Below, piece after piece: positions 1 through 9,125 of a stretch of 35,627 bases of DNA (position 1 is its first letter; each line of letters begins with the position of its first letter). The stretch is from positions 1 to 35,627 of the forward strand of contig JAAYPW010000032.1 in NCBI GenBank assembly GCA_012519615.1. The letters run 5' to 3'. Made by a program: the position numbers and the translations under genes. The DNA comes from Fusobacteriota bacterium (lineage in GTDB: Bacteria; Fusobacteriota; Fusobacteriia; Fusobacteriales; JAAYPW01). A model generated the notes under the pieces. That model was not told where the DNA came from, ran no database searches, and saw only the letters and a program-made list of their open reading frames with translations.

Positions 1-1
1 A

Positions 2-631
2 TTAAGTAAAAGTAGGAATTTAGCAATTAAGAATAGTAAAGCGGATATATGCTTAATTGCAGATGACGATATGATTTATGCAAATCAATATAAAAATATA
101 ATTTTAGAGCAATTTAATTTACATACAAATTATGATATATTAGTTTTTCAAATAGAAGGGATAAATAAAAAATTTAAAAAATATAATAAAAAATCAAAAG
201 ATATTAATTTTATAAATTCAATGAAAATTTCATCTGTTGAAATTGCTTTTAGAAGAAAAAAAATAGTTGAGAATAATATAGAGTTTAATGAACTTTTTGG
301 TGCAGGAGCAAAATATTATTGTGGTGAAGAAAATATATTTTTATACGATGCAATAAGAAAAAAGATGAAAATAAAATATATACCTATAAAAATTGCTGAT
401 ATTTATTTAGGTGATTCAACATGGTTTGAAGGTTATAATAACAGATATTTTATTACAAAAGGTGCTGCTTTTACAGCAATGTCAAAATTATTTTCAATAC
501 CTCTTATATTACAATTTGCTTTTAGAAAAAGAAAACTATATAAAGAAAGGATCTCTACTTTTAAAGTGATTAGTTTAATGTTATATGGAAAAAAAGAATA
601 TTTAGAAACATTAGCAAATACAAATATATAA
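2..631 (+). CDS. Family 2 glycosyltransferase, 3' part (5' end outside window)
   Basis: The reading frame is open from base 2, well upstream of the first ATG at 71, so this is the C-terminal part of a longer protein. The entering residues read SKSRNLAIKNSKADICLIADDD, typical of the GT-A fold of family 2 glycosyltransferases: the SRN helix followed by an acidic DDD cluster that binds the nucleotide-sugar metal ion. The basic C-terminal part (FRKRKLYKERIS, then LYGKKEYLETL) suits a cytoplasmic enzyme held at the membrane face. It probably adds a sugar to a polysaccharide or LPS chain. Donor and acceptor cannot be told. It is followed by about 700 bp without genes and is likely the end of a surface-sugar cluster outside the window. 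Confidence 0.8.
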   Translation, partial: LSKSRNLAIKNSKADICLIADDDMIYANQYKNIILEQFNLHTNYDILVFQIEGINKKFKKYNKKSKDINFINSMKISSVEIAFRRKKIVENNIEFNELFGAGAKYYCGEENIFLYDAIRKKMKIKYIPIKIADIYLGDSTWFEGYNNRYFITKGAAFTAMSKLFSIPLILQFAFRKRKLYKERISTFKVISLMLYGKKEYLETLANTNI

Positions 632-1296
632 AGATTATTAGGTGTATAATTATTGGTTAATATGTTTCTACTCTCAAATGTAAAAGATCTACATGTTAAT
701 TTTAATTTAAAATCTATTTATATTGGTATTATTATTTAATATTTTAGACCTAGTTTGAATTTTTAGTTATTTTTGCTTTTTTATTTTGCTAGATACTTTA
801 TTCTATCAAAAATCAATATAAAAACTAAATAAGATTTTTATATTTCATATCTAAAAAATACATTTTAAATTAAATAAATTTGCATAGAATAATTTTGAAA
901 ATTATATCCTTAACCATATATTCACATTTATCAATAAGAATAATACTAAAATTAAAATAAAATTAAAATATAAAGATGAGCATACAGACACTTTTATTAA
1001 ATCAAAATCAAAATCAAAATCAAAAATAATGATAAAATTTTAACTGAAAATAAACTTTAATAATGTAAATAAATTTAGATAAAAAAGTTTTTTTAAATTA
1101 TCTAGGTGAGTGATTTAAACAAATTTTTATAAAACAAAATATTTTAAATTAATATTTTTTTACAATGCAATTTCGATATTTATAAAAATAAAAAATTAAA
1201 TAGATTTAATGTAAAATATAGTGGTAAAAAAAGTAAAAATATGATATTATTAATATCGTATATAAATTTTTATAAGTTGTAAAAATATATGAAATT
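632..1296. other. Long AT-rich intergenic region
   Basis: I see no convincing gene on either strand in this stretch. It holds an imperfect duplication of AAATTAAAATA near 948-970 and four tandem ATCAAA hexamers at 1001-1024. No clear promoter for uppS with good -35 and -10 boxes could be picked out. It may contain decayed coding sequence, but nothing recognisable remains. Confidence 0.5.
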
Positions 1297-1337
1297 GGAG
1301 GGAGTTATTCAAAATATTTTTGCATAACGTTGTGATG
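1297..1337 (+). promoter_or_regulatory. Split ribosome-binding site of uppS (SD, hairpin, start)
   Basis: GGAGG at 1297-1301 is the only SD-like sequence, 33 nt before ATG 1335. Between them 1304-1328 forms a hairpin: GTTAT pairs with ATAAC and CAAAA with TTTTG, with one T-C mismatch and a 3-nt loop. Removing the hairpin leaves a spacing of 8 nt to the ATG (5 nt to GTG 1332). Confidence 0.65.
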
Positions 1338-2033
1338 AATGGGAATATATCTCTAAACCACATTGGTATTATAATGGATGGAAATGGTAGATGGGCTTTA
1401 AAACAGGGAAAAAATAGAGTATATGGACATACTGAAGGTGTGAAAAATCTTAAAAATATTTTAGAAATTTCTATTGAGCTTGGAATTAAATATTTAACTG
1501 TATACGCTTTTTCAACAGAAAATTGGAAAAGACCGAAATCAGAAGTGGATGCTTTAATGTTTTTATTTAAAGAATATCTTCTTAATGAGGTGAATAATTT
1601 AAATAAAAATGGGATAAAAATTGTTTTTTCTGGAAGAAAAAATGGTTTAAATGATTCTTTAATTAAACTTATGGATGATATTGAGGAAAAATTGAAATAT
1701 AATGATAAAATTACATTAAATATTGCATTTAATTATGGTGGAAGAGCTGAAATTGTTGATGCTGTTAATAAAATAATTAAAGAAACAGATAAGAAAATAA
1801 TAGATGAAGAGGATATCCAAAACCATCTATATCAATCTAATATACCAGATCCAGAATTAATTATAAGAACAAGTGGAGAATTTAGGATAAGTAATTTTTT
1901 ATTATGGCAAATTGCATATAGTGAATTTTATATTACAGATAAGTATTGGCCTGAATTTAATAAAGAGGAATTTATGAAGGCAATTAGTAGTTACAATAAA
2001 AGAGAAAGAAAATTTGGAGGTTTAAAAATATGA
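1335..2033 (+). CDS. uppS: Isoprenyl transferase (undecaprenyl diphosphate synthase)
   Basis: This 232-residue cis-prenyltransferase condenses isopentenyl diphosphate onto farnesyl diphosphate to make the C55 lipid carrier for peptidoglycan and LPS sugars. The signature MDGNGRW with its catalytic Asp lies near residue 15, followed by the YAFSTENWKRP motif; RTSGEFRISNFLLWQ is the C-terminal diphosphate-binding motif. The family usually begins a few residues before NHIGIIMDGNGRW, which fits ATG 1335 (or GTG 1332). A TTG at 1320 is in frame but lies inside a predicted hairpin. It is the first gene of the run uppS-cdsA-dxr-tmk, and its last codons carry the SD of cdsA, with a 4-nt overlap. Confidence 0.95.
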   Translation: MNGNISLNHIGIIMDGNGRWALKQGKNRVYGHTEGVKNLKNILEISIELGIKYLTVYAFSTENWKRPKSEVDALMFLFKEYLLNEVNNLNKNGIKIVFSGRKNGLNDSLIKLMDDIEEKLKYNDKITLNIAFNYGGRAEIVDAVNKIIKETDKKIIDEEDIQNHLYQSNIPDPELIIRTSGEFRISNFLLWQIAYSEFYITDKYWPEFNKEEFMKAISSYNKRERKFGGLKI

Positions 2034-2851
2034 TTAGTAGAATATTAGTTGCACTATTAACAATACCCGGGCTTATATTAGTTATGTTAAAAGGGGATAT
2101 CTCTTTGTGGTTTGTTATGACAGGTATAATTGTAATATCTACATTTGAATTTTATAAAATGCTAGACAAAAAAGGGATAAAAACATATAAAGTCTATGGA
2201 ATATTAGCGTCTTTTTTCATACCAACTTTTTGCTATTTTAAATATGAATTTTTCTCATTTATAAAAAATGAGCCTTATTTTATATTGACTTTTTTTGTTA
2301 TGCTTACTATTATAACACATATATTTTCAGGAAAAATTGAAGAAACTAGTATGAAATTATCGTATACATTTTTAGGAATACTATATGTCCCTTTTTTATT
2401 TTCACATGTTTTACTGTTAAAACATGTTGATTATGGAAATCATTGGATTTTAACTGCATTTTTACTTGTGTGGGCAAGTGATTCTGCTGCATATTTTATT
2501 GGAATTAAATTTGGAAAACATAAAATGTCTCCGAAAATTAGTCCTAAAAAATCTATTGAAGGTGGTATTGCTGGTATTGTAGCACCTATATTAGCTTTAT
2601 TTCTTATTAAATATGTTCTATATTTTAAAGAAGTAAATATACCTTTTATTCACTTAATATTATTAGGAATGGTTATAGGTATTATAGGTCAATTAGGTGA
2701 CTTAGGAGAATCTTTGTTAAAAAGAGAGTATAATATAAAAGATTCTGGTAATCTATTATTTGGTCACGGGGGATTTTTAGATAGGTTTGACAGCCTTATA
2801 TTTATAACACCAACACTTTATTATTATGTTAAATTTTTCATAACAAAATAA
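2030..2851 (+). CDS. cdsA: Phosphatidate cytidylyltransferase
   Basis: This 273-residue integral membrane enzyme makes CDP-diacylglycerol from phosphatidate and CTP, the branch point of phospholipid synthesis. Hydrophobic segments fill most of the protein. The CDP-alcohol signature is at the C-terminal end (GDLGESLLKREYNIKDSG, then HGGFLDRFDSL), with acidic residues that bind Mg. An upstream SPKKSIEGGIAG stretch is also typical of the family. The ATG overlaps the uppS stop by 4 nt, with GGAGG 8 nt upstream, so the two are translationally coupled. The uppS-cdsA-dxr order is common in bacteria. Confidence 0.95.
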   Translation: MISRILVALLTIPGLILVMLKGDISLWFVMTGIIVISTFEFYKMLDKKGIKTYKVYGILASFFIPTFCYFKYEFFSFIKNEPYFILTFFVMLTIITHIFSGKIEETSMKLSYTFLGILYVPFLFSHVLLLKHVDYGNHWILTAFLLVWASDSAAYFIGIKFGKHKMSPKISPKKSIEGGIAGIVAPILALFLIKYVLYFKEVNIPFIHLILLGMVIGIIGQLGDLGESLLKREYNIKDSGNLLFGHGGFLDRFDSLIFITPTLYYYVKFFITK

Positions 2852-2867
2852 TATAATGGAGGATATT

Positions 2868-4025
2868 ATGAAAAAACTAGTTATTTTAGGTTCAACAGGT
2901 AGTATTGGTAAAAATACACTGGATGTTATAGAAAATAATTCTATGTTTTCAATTGTAGCAATGTCTGCAAATACTAATTATAAACTATTTTGTACACAAG
3001 TAAATAAATATAAACCAAAATATATTGCAATTGGAACAAAAAAAGGTTATGATTATCTAAATTTAAATATAAATTATAGTGTGAAAATATTTCATGGTGA
3101 AAATGCAATAAAAGAGATGTGTAATGAAGCAGAATATGATATACTAGTCAATGCTGTTACAGGGACCAGCACATTAGAAACCACAGTAATTGCATTAAAA
3201 AGCGGAAAAAGAGTTGCTATTGCGAATAAAGAGATATTAGTAACATCAGGTAAAATTATAAATGATCTTGTTAAAAAATATAAAAGTGAACTTATCCCAA
3301 TAGATAGCGAACATAGTGCAATTTTTCAAGCACTTCAATGTGGGGAAAAAGATGAAGTTAATAGAATAATATTAACTGCATCAGGTGGAGCATTTCGTAA
3401 TTATTCATATGACGAATTAAAAAATGTAACACTGGAAGATGCATTAAAGCACCCAAATTGGAATATGGGGAAAAAAATCACAATAGACTCAGCAACACTG
3501 ATTAATAAAGGACTTGAGATTATAGAAGCAAGATATTTATTTGATTATGATTACGATAAAATTGACGTTATAATGCATCCGGAGAGCATAATACACTCTA
3601 TGGTTGAGTATAAAGATAATTCTATTATTGCACAATTAGGAACTCCGGATATGAGAATTCCTATACAATACGCTCTTACTCATCCTTATAGAATTTCTAA
3701 TAATTCAGTAAAAAGTTTAAATTTATTAGAGTATAATTTATTAACATTTAAAAAGATAAATAAAGATATTTTTAAAGGGATCGACTTTGCATATTATGCT
3801 GGAAAAACTGGGAAAACAATGCCATTATGCTTAAATACAGCAAATGATCTAGCTGTAAATTATTTTGTTAAACAAAAAATAAAATTTTTAGATATATATA
3901 AAATAATAGAATACGCAATGGAAACACATAATTTAGTTGAAACTTCATGTGTGAAAGATATTGTAGAAGTGGAAAAATATGAAAAAAATAGAATTAATAG
4001 TTATATTGAATTAAACTATAAATAG
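2868..4025 (+). CDS. dxr: 1-deoxy-D-xylulose 5-phosphate reductoisomerase
   Basis: This 385-residue enzyme makes 2-C-methyl-D-erythritol 4-phosphate with NADPH, the committed step of the MEP isoprenoid pathway feeding UppS. The N-terminal LGSTGSIGKNTLDVI is the NADPH-binding loop. ANKEILV, IDSEHSA and the HPNWNMGKKITIDSATL block carry the metal and substrate ligands. I place the start at ATG 2868 because GGAGG at 2857-2861 lies 6 nt upstream; an in-frame ATG at 2856 overlaps that SD. It is 16 nt after cdsA and in the same operon. Confidence 0.95.
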   Translation: MKKLVILGSTGSIGKNTLDVIENNSMFSIVAMSANTNYKLFCTQVNKYKPKYIAIGTKKGYDYLNLNINYSVKIFHGENAIKEMCNEAEYDILVNAVTGTSTLETTVIALKSGKRVAIANKEILVTSGKIINDLVKKYKSELIPIDSEHSAIFQALQCGEKDEVNRIILTASGGAFRNYSYDELKNVTLEDALKHPNWNMGKKITIDSATLINKGLEIIEARYLFDYDYDKIDVIMHPESIIHSMVEYKDNSIIAQLGTPDMRIPIQYALTHPYRISNNSVKSLNLLEYNLLTFKKINKDIFKGIDFAYYAGKTGKTMPLCLNTANDLAVNYFVKQKIKFLDIYKIIEYAMETHNLVETSCVKDIVEVEKYEKNRINSYIELNYK

Positions 4026-4071
4026 AAAGGTGGTGTAGAACATTATAGTAATATAATTGTTCTTTAAAATG
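4025..4071 (+). promoter_or_regulatory. Split ribosome-binding site of tmk (SD, hairpin, start)
   Basis: GAAAGGTGGTG at 4025-4035 is an extended SD, 35 nt from ATG 4069. Bases 4038-4062 form a hairpin: GAACA pairs with TGTTC, then TTAT with ATAA, with one bulged T and a 6-nt loop. Folding it out leaves a spacing of 10 nt. No other SD lies near the ATG. Confidence 0.7.
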
Positions 4072-4743
4072 GGAAAACTTATTGTAATAGAATCTGGTGT
4101 CGATGGGAGTGGAAAGCAAACTCAAACTGAAAAAATTTATAATAGATTAATAAAAGAAAATTACAAAATAAAAAAAGTTCAATTTCCAAACTATGAAAGT
4201 GATGCATCATCTCTTATAAAAATGTATCTTAATGGGGATTTTGGGAAGAATGCTAATTCAGTTAATCCATATACAGCGTCAACTTTTTATGCAGTTGATC
4301 GATATGCATCGTATAAAAAAGATTGGGAAAACTTCTATAATGAGGGTGGAATAATATTATCGGATAGATATACAACATCGAATATGATTCATCAAGGATC
4401 TAAAATATCTCATATTGCAGAAAAAATAGAGTATTTAGACTGGTTAAATGATTTAGAGTTTAATAAAATAAAATTACCTAAACCAGATTTGGTATTTTTT
4501 CTAGATTTACCATTGGAATATAGTTTAGAATTAACGAAAAACAGAAAAAATAAGATAAATGGAGATATAGAAAAAGATATTCACGAAAAAGATATTGAAT
4601 ATTTAAAAGATACATATGAAAATGGATGTTTTTTAGCAGAAAAATATAAATGGGAAAAGATTAGTTGTATTTTAAATGGAAAATTACGTGAAATAGATGA
4701 TATACATAATGAAATTTATTTAAAATTAAAAAAATATTTATGA
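4069..4743 (+). CDS. tmk: Thymidylate kinase (dTMP kinase)
   Basis: This 224-residue nucleotide kinase phosphorylates dTMP to dTDP. The P-loop GVDGSGKQTQT is at residues 11-21, the substrate-binding YAVDRYASYK lies in the middle, and SDRYTTSNMIHQG is the DRY motif region. PDLVFFLDLPLEYSLEL precedes the lid. The P-loop with Gln after Lys and the overall sequence are of the type seen in clostridia and fusobacteria. Family members begin just before GKLIVIE, which supports ATG 4069 over the TTG at 4057; that TTG lies in the predicted hairpin. It follows dxr in the same operon. Confidence 0.93.
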   Translation: MGKLIVIESGVDGSGKQTQTEKIYNRLIKENYKIKKVQFPNYESDASSLIKMYLNGDFGKNANSVNPYTASTFYAVDRYASYKKDWENFYNEGGIILSDRYTTSNMIHQGSKISHIAEKIEYLDWLNDLEFNKIKLPKPDLVFFLDLPLEYSLELTKNRKNKINGDIEKDIHEKDIEYLKDTYENGCFLAEKYKWEKISCILNGKLREIDDIHNEIYLKLKKYL

Positions 4744-4778
4744 AAATAATAACTATAAAATTTTAAGGAGGAAAAGAG

Positions 4779-5486
4779 ATGAATTTTGATAATTTTGAAA
4801 CACAAGGTGCTTATAGAAATTCAAATTATACTAATTCAAATGTATCGCAATTTGTTAATGCTGTCTACGGCTGGATGTTTTTAGCACTTTTATTAACTGC
4901 GGGAATATCTTATGCTACAGCAACAAATGAAGCTTTATTAGCTTTCGCAATTAATAACATGTTATTTATAGGGATTTTACAAATAGCATTAGTACTTATA
5001 ATAGGTTTTGCATTTAATAAATTAAGTAGTATGAACGCTACTATACTATTTTTTGTATATGCAGGTCTAAATGGATTACTCTTAAGTCCGATATTTATAG
5101 CATATACAAGTGGATCAATATTTACAACGTTTATAGTATGTGCAGCTATGTTTGGAGTGACATCTTTAATAGGTCTTGTAACTAAAAAAAATCTTGATGG
5201 TGTAGGAAGATTTGCAATTATGGCACTAGTTGGAATTATTATTGCAAGTATAATAAATTTCTTTGTGAAAAGTAGTAGTATGGATATGATATTAACATAT
5301 GCAGGTGTATTAGTATTTGTGGCTTTAACTGCTTATGATAATCAAAAGATTAAAAGAATAGGTGCAACTGTAGATCCTAGTTCACCATTTGCAAATAAAT
5401 ATGCAATATATGGGGCTTTAGCGCTTTATTTAGATTTTATAAACCTATTTCTGCACCTATTAAGAATAATGGGACGTAGAAAATAA
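4779..5486 (+). CDS. Bax inhibitor-1 / YccA family membrane protein
   Basis: A 235-residue protein with a short polar N-terminus and about seven hydrophobic segments, ending in a basic LLRIMGRRK tail. The order of segments and the late motif (TAYDNQKIKRIG, then YAIYGALALYLDFINLFLHLLR) identify the BI-1 / YbhL-YccA family of membrane proteins, proposed as Ca2+ leak channels or protease modulators. Its role in bacteria is not settled. A plain SD (GGAGG, 7 nt before the ATG) precedes it, 35 nt after tmk. No terminator is visible after it; enolase has its own promoter downstream. Confidence 0.88.
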   Translation: MNFDNFETQGAYRNSNYTNSNVSQFVNAVYGWMFLALLLTAGISYATATNEALLAFAINNMLFIGILQIALVLIIGFAFNKLSSMNATILFFVYAGLNGLLLSPIFIAYTSGSIFTTFIVCAAMFGVTSLIGLVTKKNLDGVGRFAIMALVGIIIASIINFFVKSSSMDMILTYAGVLVFVALTAYDNQKIKRIGATVDPSSPFANKYAIYGALALYLDFINLFLHLLRIMGRRK

Positions 5487-5518
5487 TAGATGAACTAGTT
5501 TGCTTGTTAAAAAATTAC

Positions 5519-5547
5519 TTTACAATAAAAACAAAATATGTTAAAAT
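5519..5547 (+). promoter_or_regulatory. Sigma-70-type promoter of eno
   Basis: TTTACA at 5519-5524 and TAAAAT at 5542-5547 are separated by exactly 17 nt. The predicted transcript starts about 30 nt before the eno ATG. Confidence 0.6.
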
Positions 5548-5555
5548 ATGTTTAA

Positions 5556-6875
<1,320 letters not shown>

Positions 6876-6883
6876 TAATAAGA

Positions 6884-6918
6884 AAAGACAGCTAATTAAG
6901 TGGTTAGCTGTCTTTTTT
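6884..6918 (+). terminator. Rho-independent terminator after eno
   Basis: AGACAGCTAA (6886-6895) pairs perfectly with TTAGCTGTCT (6904-6913), followed by a T run. It separates eno from the convergent purE. Confidence 0.9.
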
Positions 6919-6938
6919 AAAAAAAGTAGAACTATTTA

Positions 6939-7454
6939 TTACATATTTTCAAGATATAATTTATATCCCAATTCTTGTAATTTCATGTTTTTTTCTAAAA
7001 CATTTTTTTTCATATTATCTCTATAATTCTGTATTTTTTCACGATAATTTGGATATTTAATACCAAGTATCTTTAATGCGAGTACAGCAGCATTTTTTGC
7101 ACCAGTACTACCTATTGCAACTGTAGCAACAGGGATTCCCACTGGCATTTGTACTATAGAGTATAATGAATCAACTCCACCTAAGTCAGAAGTAGTCATA
7201 GGTACTCCAATTACAGGTAAATTTGTATGAGAAGCAAGCACCCCAGGTAGGTGAGCTGCTTTTCCAGCTGCAGCAATTACAATATCAACGCCTTTATCTT
7301 CGGCATTTTTTACATAATTTAAAGCTTCTTCCGTACAACGATGTGCAGATAAAACAGCAATTTCAAAAGGTATATCAAATTCTTCTAGTAGTTTAGCACA
7401 TTCAGACATAATTTTTAAATCTGAATCGCTTCCCATTACTATAGAAACACGCAA
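6939..7454 (-). CDS. purE: N5-carboxyaminoimidazole ribonucleotide mutase
   Basis: This class I PurE of 171 residues interconverts N5-CAIR and CAIR in purine synthesis. The N-terminal VSIVMGSDSDLKIM is the phosphate-binding signature; SAHRCTEEALNYV and AAAGKAAHLPGV follow, with GVPMTTSDLGGVDSLYSIVQMP later. I take TTG at 7454 as start because AAGGAG (7469-7464 on this strand) is 9 nt upstream; an in-frame TTG at 7463 touches the SD. It is alone rather than in a pur operon, and is divergent from comM across about 120 bp. Confidence 0.94.
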   Translation of the reverse strand: MRVSIVMGSDSDLKIMSECAKLLEEFDIPFEIAVLSAHRCTEEALNYVKNAEDKGVDIVIAAAGKAAHLPGVLASHTNLPVIGVPMTTSDLGGVDSLYSIVQMPVGIPVATVAIGSTGAKNAAVLALKILGIKYPNYREKIQNYRDNMKKNVLEKNMKLQELGYKLYLENM

Positions 7455-7495
7455 ATTAATCAACTCCTTAATTTTAATTTAAAATCTATAAATAG

Positions 7496-7524
7496 ATAAT
7501 AACATATATAAATAAAAAAATCAA
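7496..7524 (-). promoter_or_regulatory. Likely purE promoter
   Basis: On the minus strand TTGATT (7524-7519) and TATTAT (7501-7496) are separated by 17 nt. The region is AT-rich, so such matches arise easily. No PurR site or purine riboswitch is evident. Confidence 0.45.
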
Positions 7525-7535
7525 AATTTTTTACA

Positions 7536-7581
7536 AAAAGGTGGTGAAAATTAATAAAATATAGTTATTTTATTAGTGATG
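7536..7581 (+). promoter_or_regulatory. Split ribosome-binding site of comM (SD, hairpin, start)
   Basis: AAAAGGTGGTGAAAA at 7536-7550 is an extended SD. TAATAAAATA (7552-7561) and TATTTTATTA (7566-7575) are perfect inverted repeats with a 4-nt loop, ending on the base before GTG 7576 and ATG 7579. Removing the 24-nt hairpin brings GGTGG to 10 nt from the ATG. Confidence 0.75.
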
Positions 7582-9090
7582 AAAATGTTATCAAGAATAA
7601 TAAGTAGTAGTTATATAGGTGTAGATGCTTATATTGTAAATGTAGAAGTAGATATATCAAATGGTTTACCTAATTTTTCAATTGTTGGATTAGGAGATAC
7701 TGCAATATCAGAAAGTAAAGAAAGAGTGAGAGCTGCTATTAAAAATAGTGATTTCTTTATGGTGCCGAAAAAAATAGTTGTAAATTTGTCACCTGCGGAC
7801 ATAAAAAAAGAGGGTGCTTCATTTGATTTACCAATTGCAATTGGAATTTTAAATTCTATGGGGATGATAGAAGATAAGAAAATTGATTCATATCTAATTA
7901 TTGGTGAATTATCGTTAACAGGTGAAGTAAATAAGGTAAAAGGGGTTATAAATAGTGTAATTGCAGCAAAAGAAAATAATATTAAAGGTGTAATTATTCC
8001 ATATGAAAATTATAAAGAAGCAGATATGATTAAAGGATTAGATATTATTCCTGTTAAAAATTTAAGAGAAACAGTAGATTTTTTAAATGATGAAATAGTA
8101 CCAAAATATGAAGGTCCATTTGATGAGGAGATAGAATTTAAATTCGATATTGATTTCGATGAGGTAAAAGGTCAAGAAAAGGCAAAACGTGCAATGGAAA
8201 TTGCAGCTGCAGGTGGACATAATATTTTATTAAATGGTAGTCCTGGTGCTGGAAAAAGTATGCTTGCAAAAAGAATTTGTACTATTTTACCAGAGATGAC
8301 AGAAGAAGAGATCATAGAAACAACTAAAATATACAGTATTGCGGGATTACTTTTGAAAAATAATCCTATTATAAAAGCAAGACCTTTTAGATCACCACAT
8401 CATACACTTTCAGATATAGCTCTAATTGGAGGTGGAAGATACCCAAAACCAGGGGAAATAACTCTTGCACATAATGGGGTATTATTTTTAGATGAGCTAT
8501 CTGAATTTTCAAAAAAAGTTTTGGAAGTGTTAAGACAACCTTTAGAAGATAAAGTTGTAACTATATCTAGAGCAAACGCAAGTAATGATTTTCCAGCTAA
8601 TTTTATGCTTGTTGGTGCAAGTAATCCTTGCCCATGTGGATATTTATATGAGGAACATGGTACAAAAACATGTACATGTTCATTAGCACAAATTGAAAAA
8701 TATAGTAAGAAACTATCAGGACCAATACTAGATAGAATTGATATAAATATTGATATTAAAAGGGTATCAGAAGATGATATGTTAAATAACCTCCCTTCTG
8801 AAAAATCTGAATCAATAAAAAAACGTGTAATAAGTGCTAGAAAAATTCAATATAGCCGTTACAAAGGGTTAAAGTTAAATGCAAATATAAGTGGTAGAGA
8901 AATAAAAAAATATTGTAATATAGATGAAGATTCTAAAAATATATTAAAATTAGCAGCACAAAAATATAGTTTTTCAGGACGTGCTTTTGATAAAATTTTA
9001 AAAATCTCAAGAACAATAGCTGATTTAGAAGGCGTTGAAAATATTAGAAGAGAACATATTTTAGAAGCATTATCTTATAGAAAAGGGTAA
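7579..9090 (+). CDS. comM: YifB/ComM family AAA+ ATPase (Mg chelatase-like)
   Basis: A roughly 503-residue protein with three parts: an N-terminal ChlI-like domain (VEVDISNGLPNFSIVGL, RVRAAIKNS), an AAA+ core with Walker A GSPGAGKS at residues 220-227 and Walker B LFLDELSEF, and a C-terminal helical domain (AFDKILKISRTIADLEG). A cysteine cluster NPCPCGYLYEEHGTKTCTC lies in the core and is typical of the family. In Vibrio and Haemophilus ComM is a hexameric helicase promoting branch migration during natural transformation. Start codon: GTG 7576, ATG 7579 and ATG 7585 are all in frame; family members usually start at the MLSRI residues (ATG 7585), whereas folded SD spacing favours 7579. Confidence 0.93.
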   Translation: MKMLSRIISSSYIGVDAYIVNVEVDISNGLPNFSIVGLGDTAISESKERVRAAIKNSDFFMVPKKIVVNLSPADIKKEGASFDLPIAIGILNSMGMIEDKKIDSYLIIGELSLTGEVNKVKGVINSVIAAKENNIKGVIIPYENYKEADMIKGLDIIPVKNLRETVDFLNDEIVPKYEGPFDEEIEFKFDIDFDEVKGQEKAKRAMEIAAAGGHNILLNGSPGAGKSMLAKRICTILPEMTEEEIIETTKIYSIAGLLLKNNPIIKARPFRSPHHTLSDIALIGGGRYPKPGEITLAHNGVLFLDELSEFSKKVLEVLRQPLEDKVVTISRANASNDFPANFMLVGASNPCPCGYLYEEHGTKTCTCSLAQIEKYSKKLSGPILDRIDINIDIKRVSEDDMLNNLPSEKSESIKKRVISARKIQYSRYKGLKLNANISGREIKKYCNIDEDSKNILKLAAQKYSFSGRAFDKILKISRTIADLEGVENIRREHILEALSYRKG

Positions 9091-9094
9091 ATAA

Positions 9095-9123
9095 AAAAGG
9101 AGTTATTAAACTCCTTTTGTTTT
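9095..9123. terminator. Bidirectional terminator between comM and metX
   Basis: AAAAGGAG (9095-9102) pairs with CTCCTTTT (9111-9118). T runs lie on both sides when each strand is read 5' to 3', which suits the convergent genes. Confidence 0.85.
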
Positions 9124-9125
9124 AT

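Noticed and set aside
1001-1024. Four ATCAAA repeats as a CRISPR or phase-variable tract
   Set aside because: Too short and without spacers; it lies in an intergenic region with no gene whose frame or promoter it would alter.
4025-4068. SDs of the split sites serving short leader peptides
   Set aside because: In the hairpin genes the only start-like codon near the SD is the GTG inside the SD itself (for example GTG TAG before tmk), which cannot be spaced properly. Between SD and stem no ATG or TTG is correctly placed.
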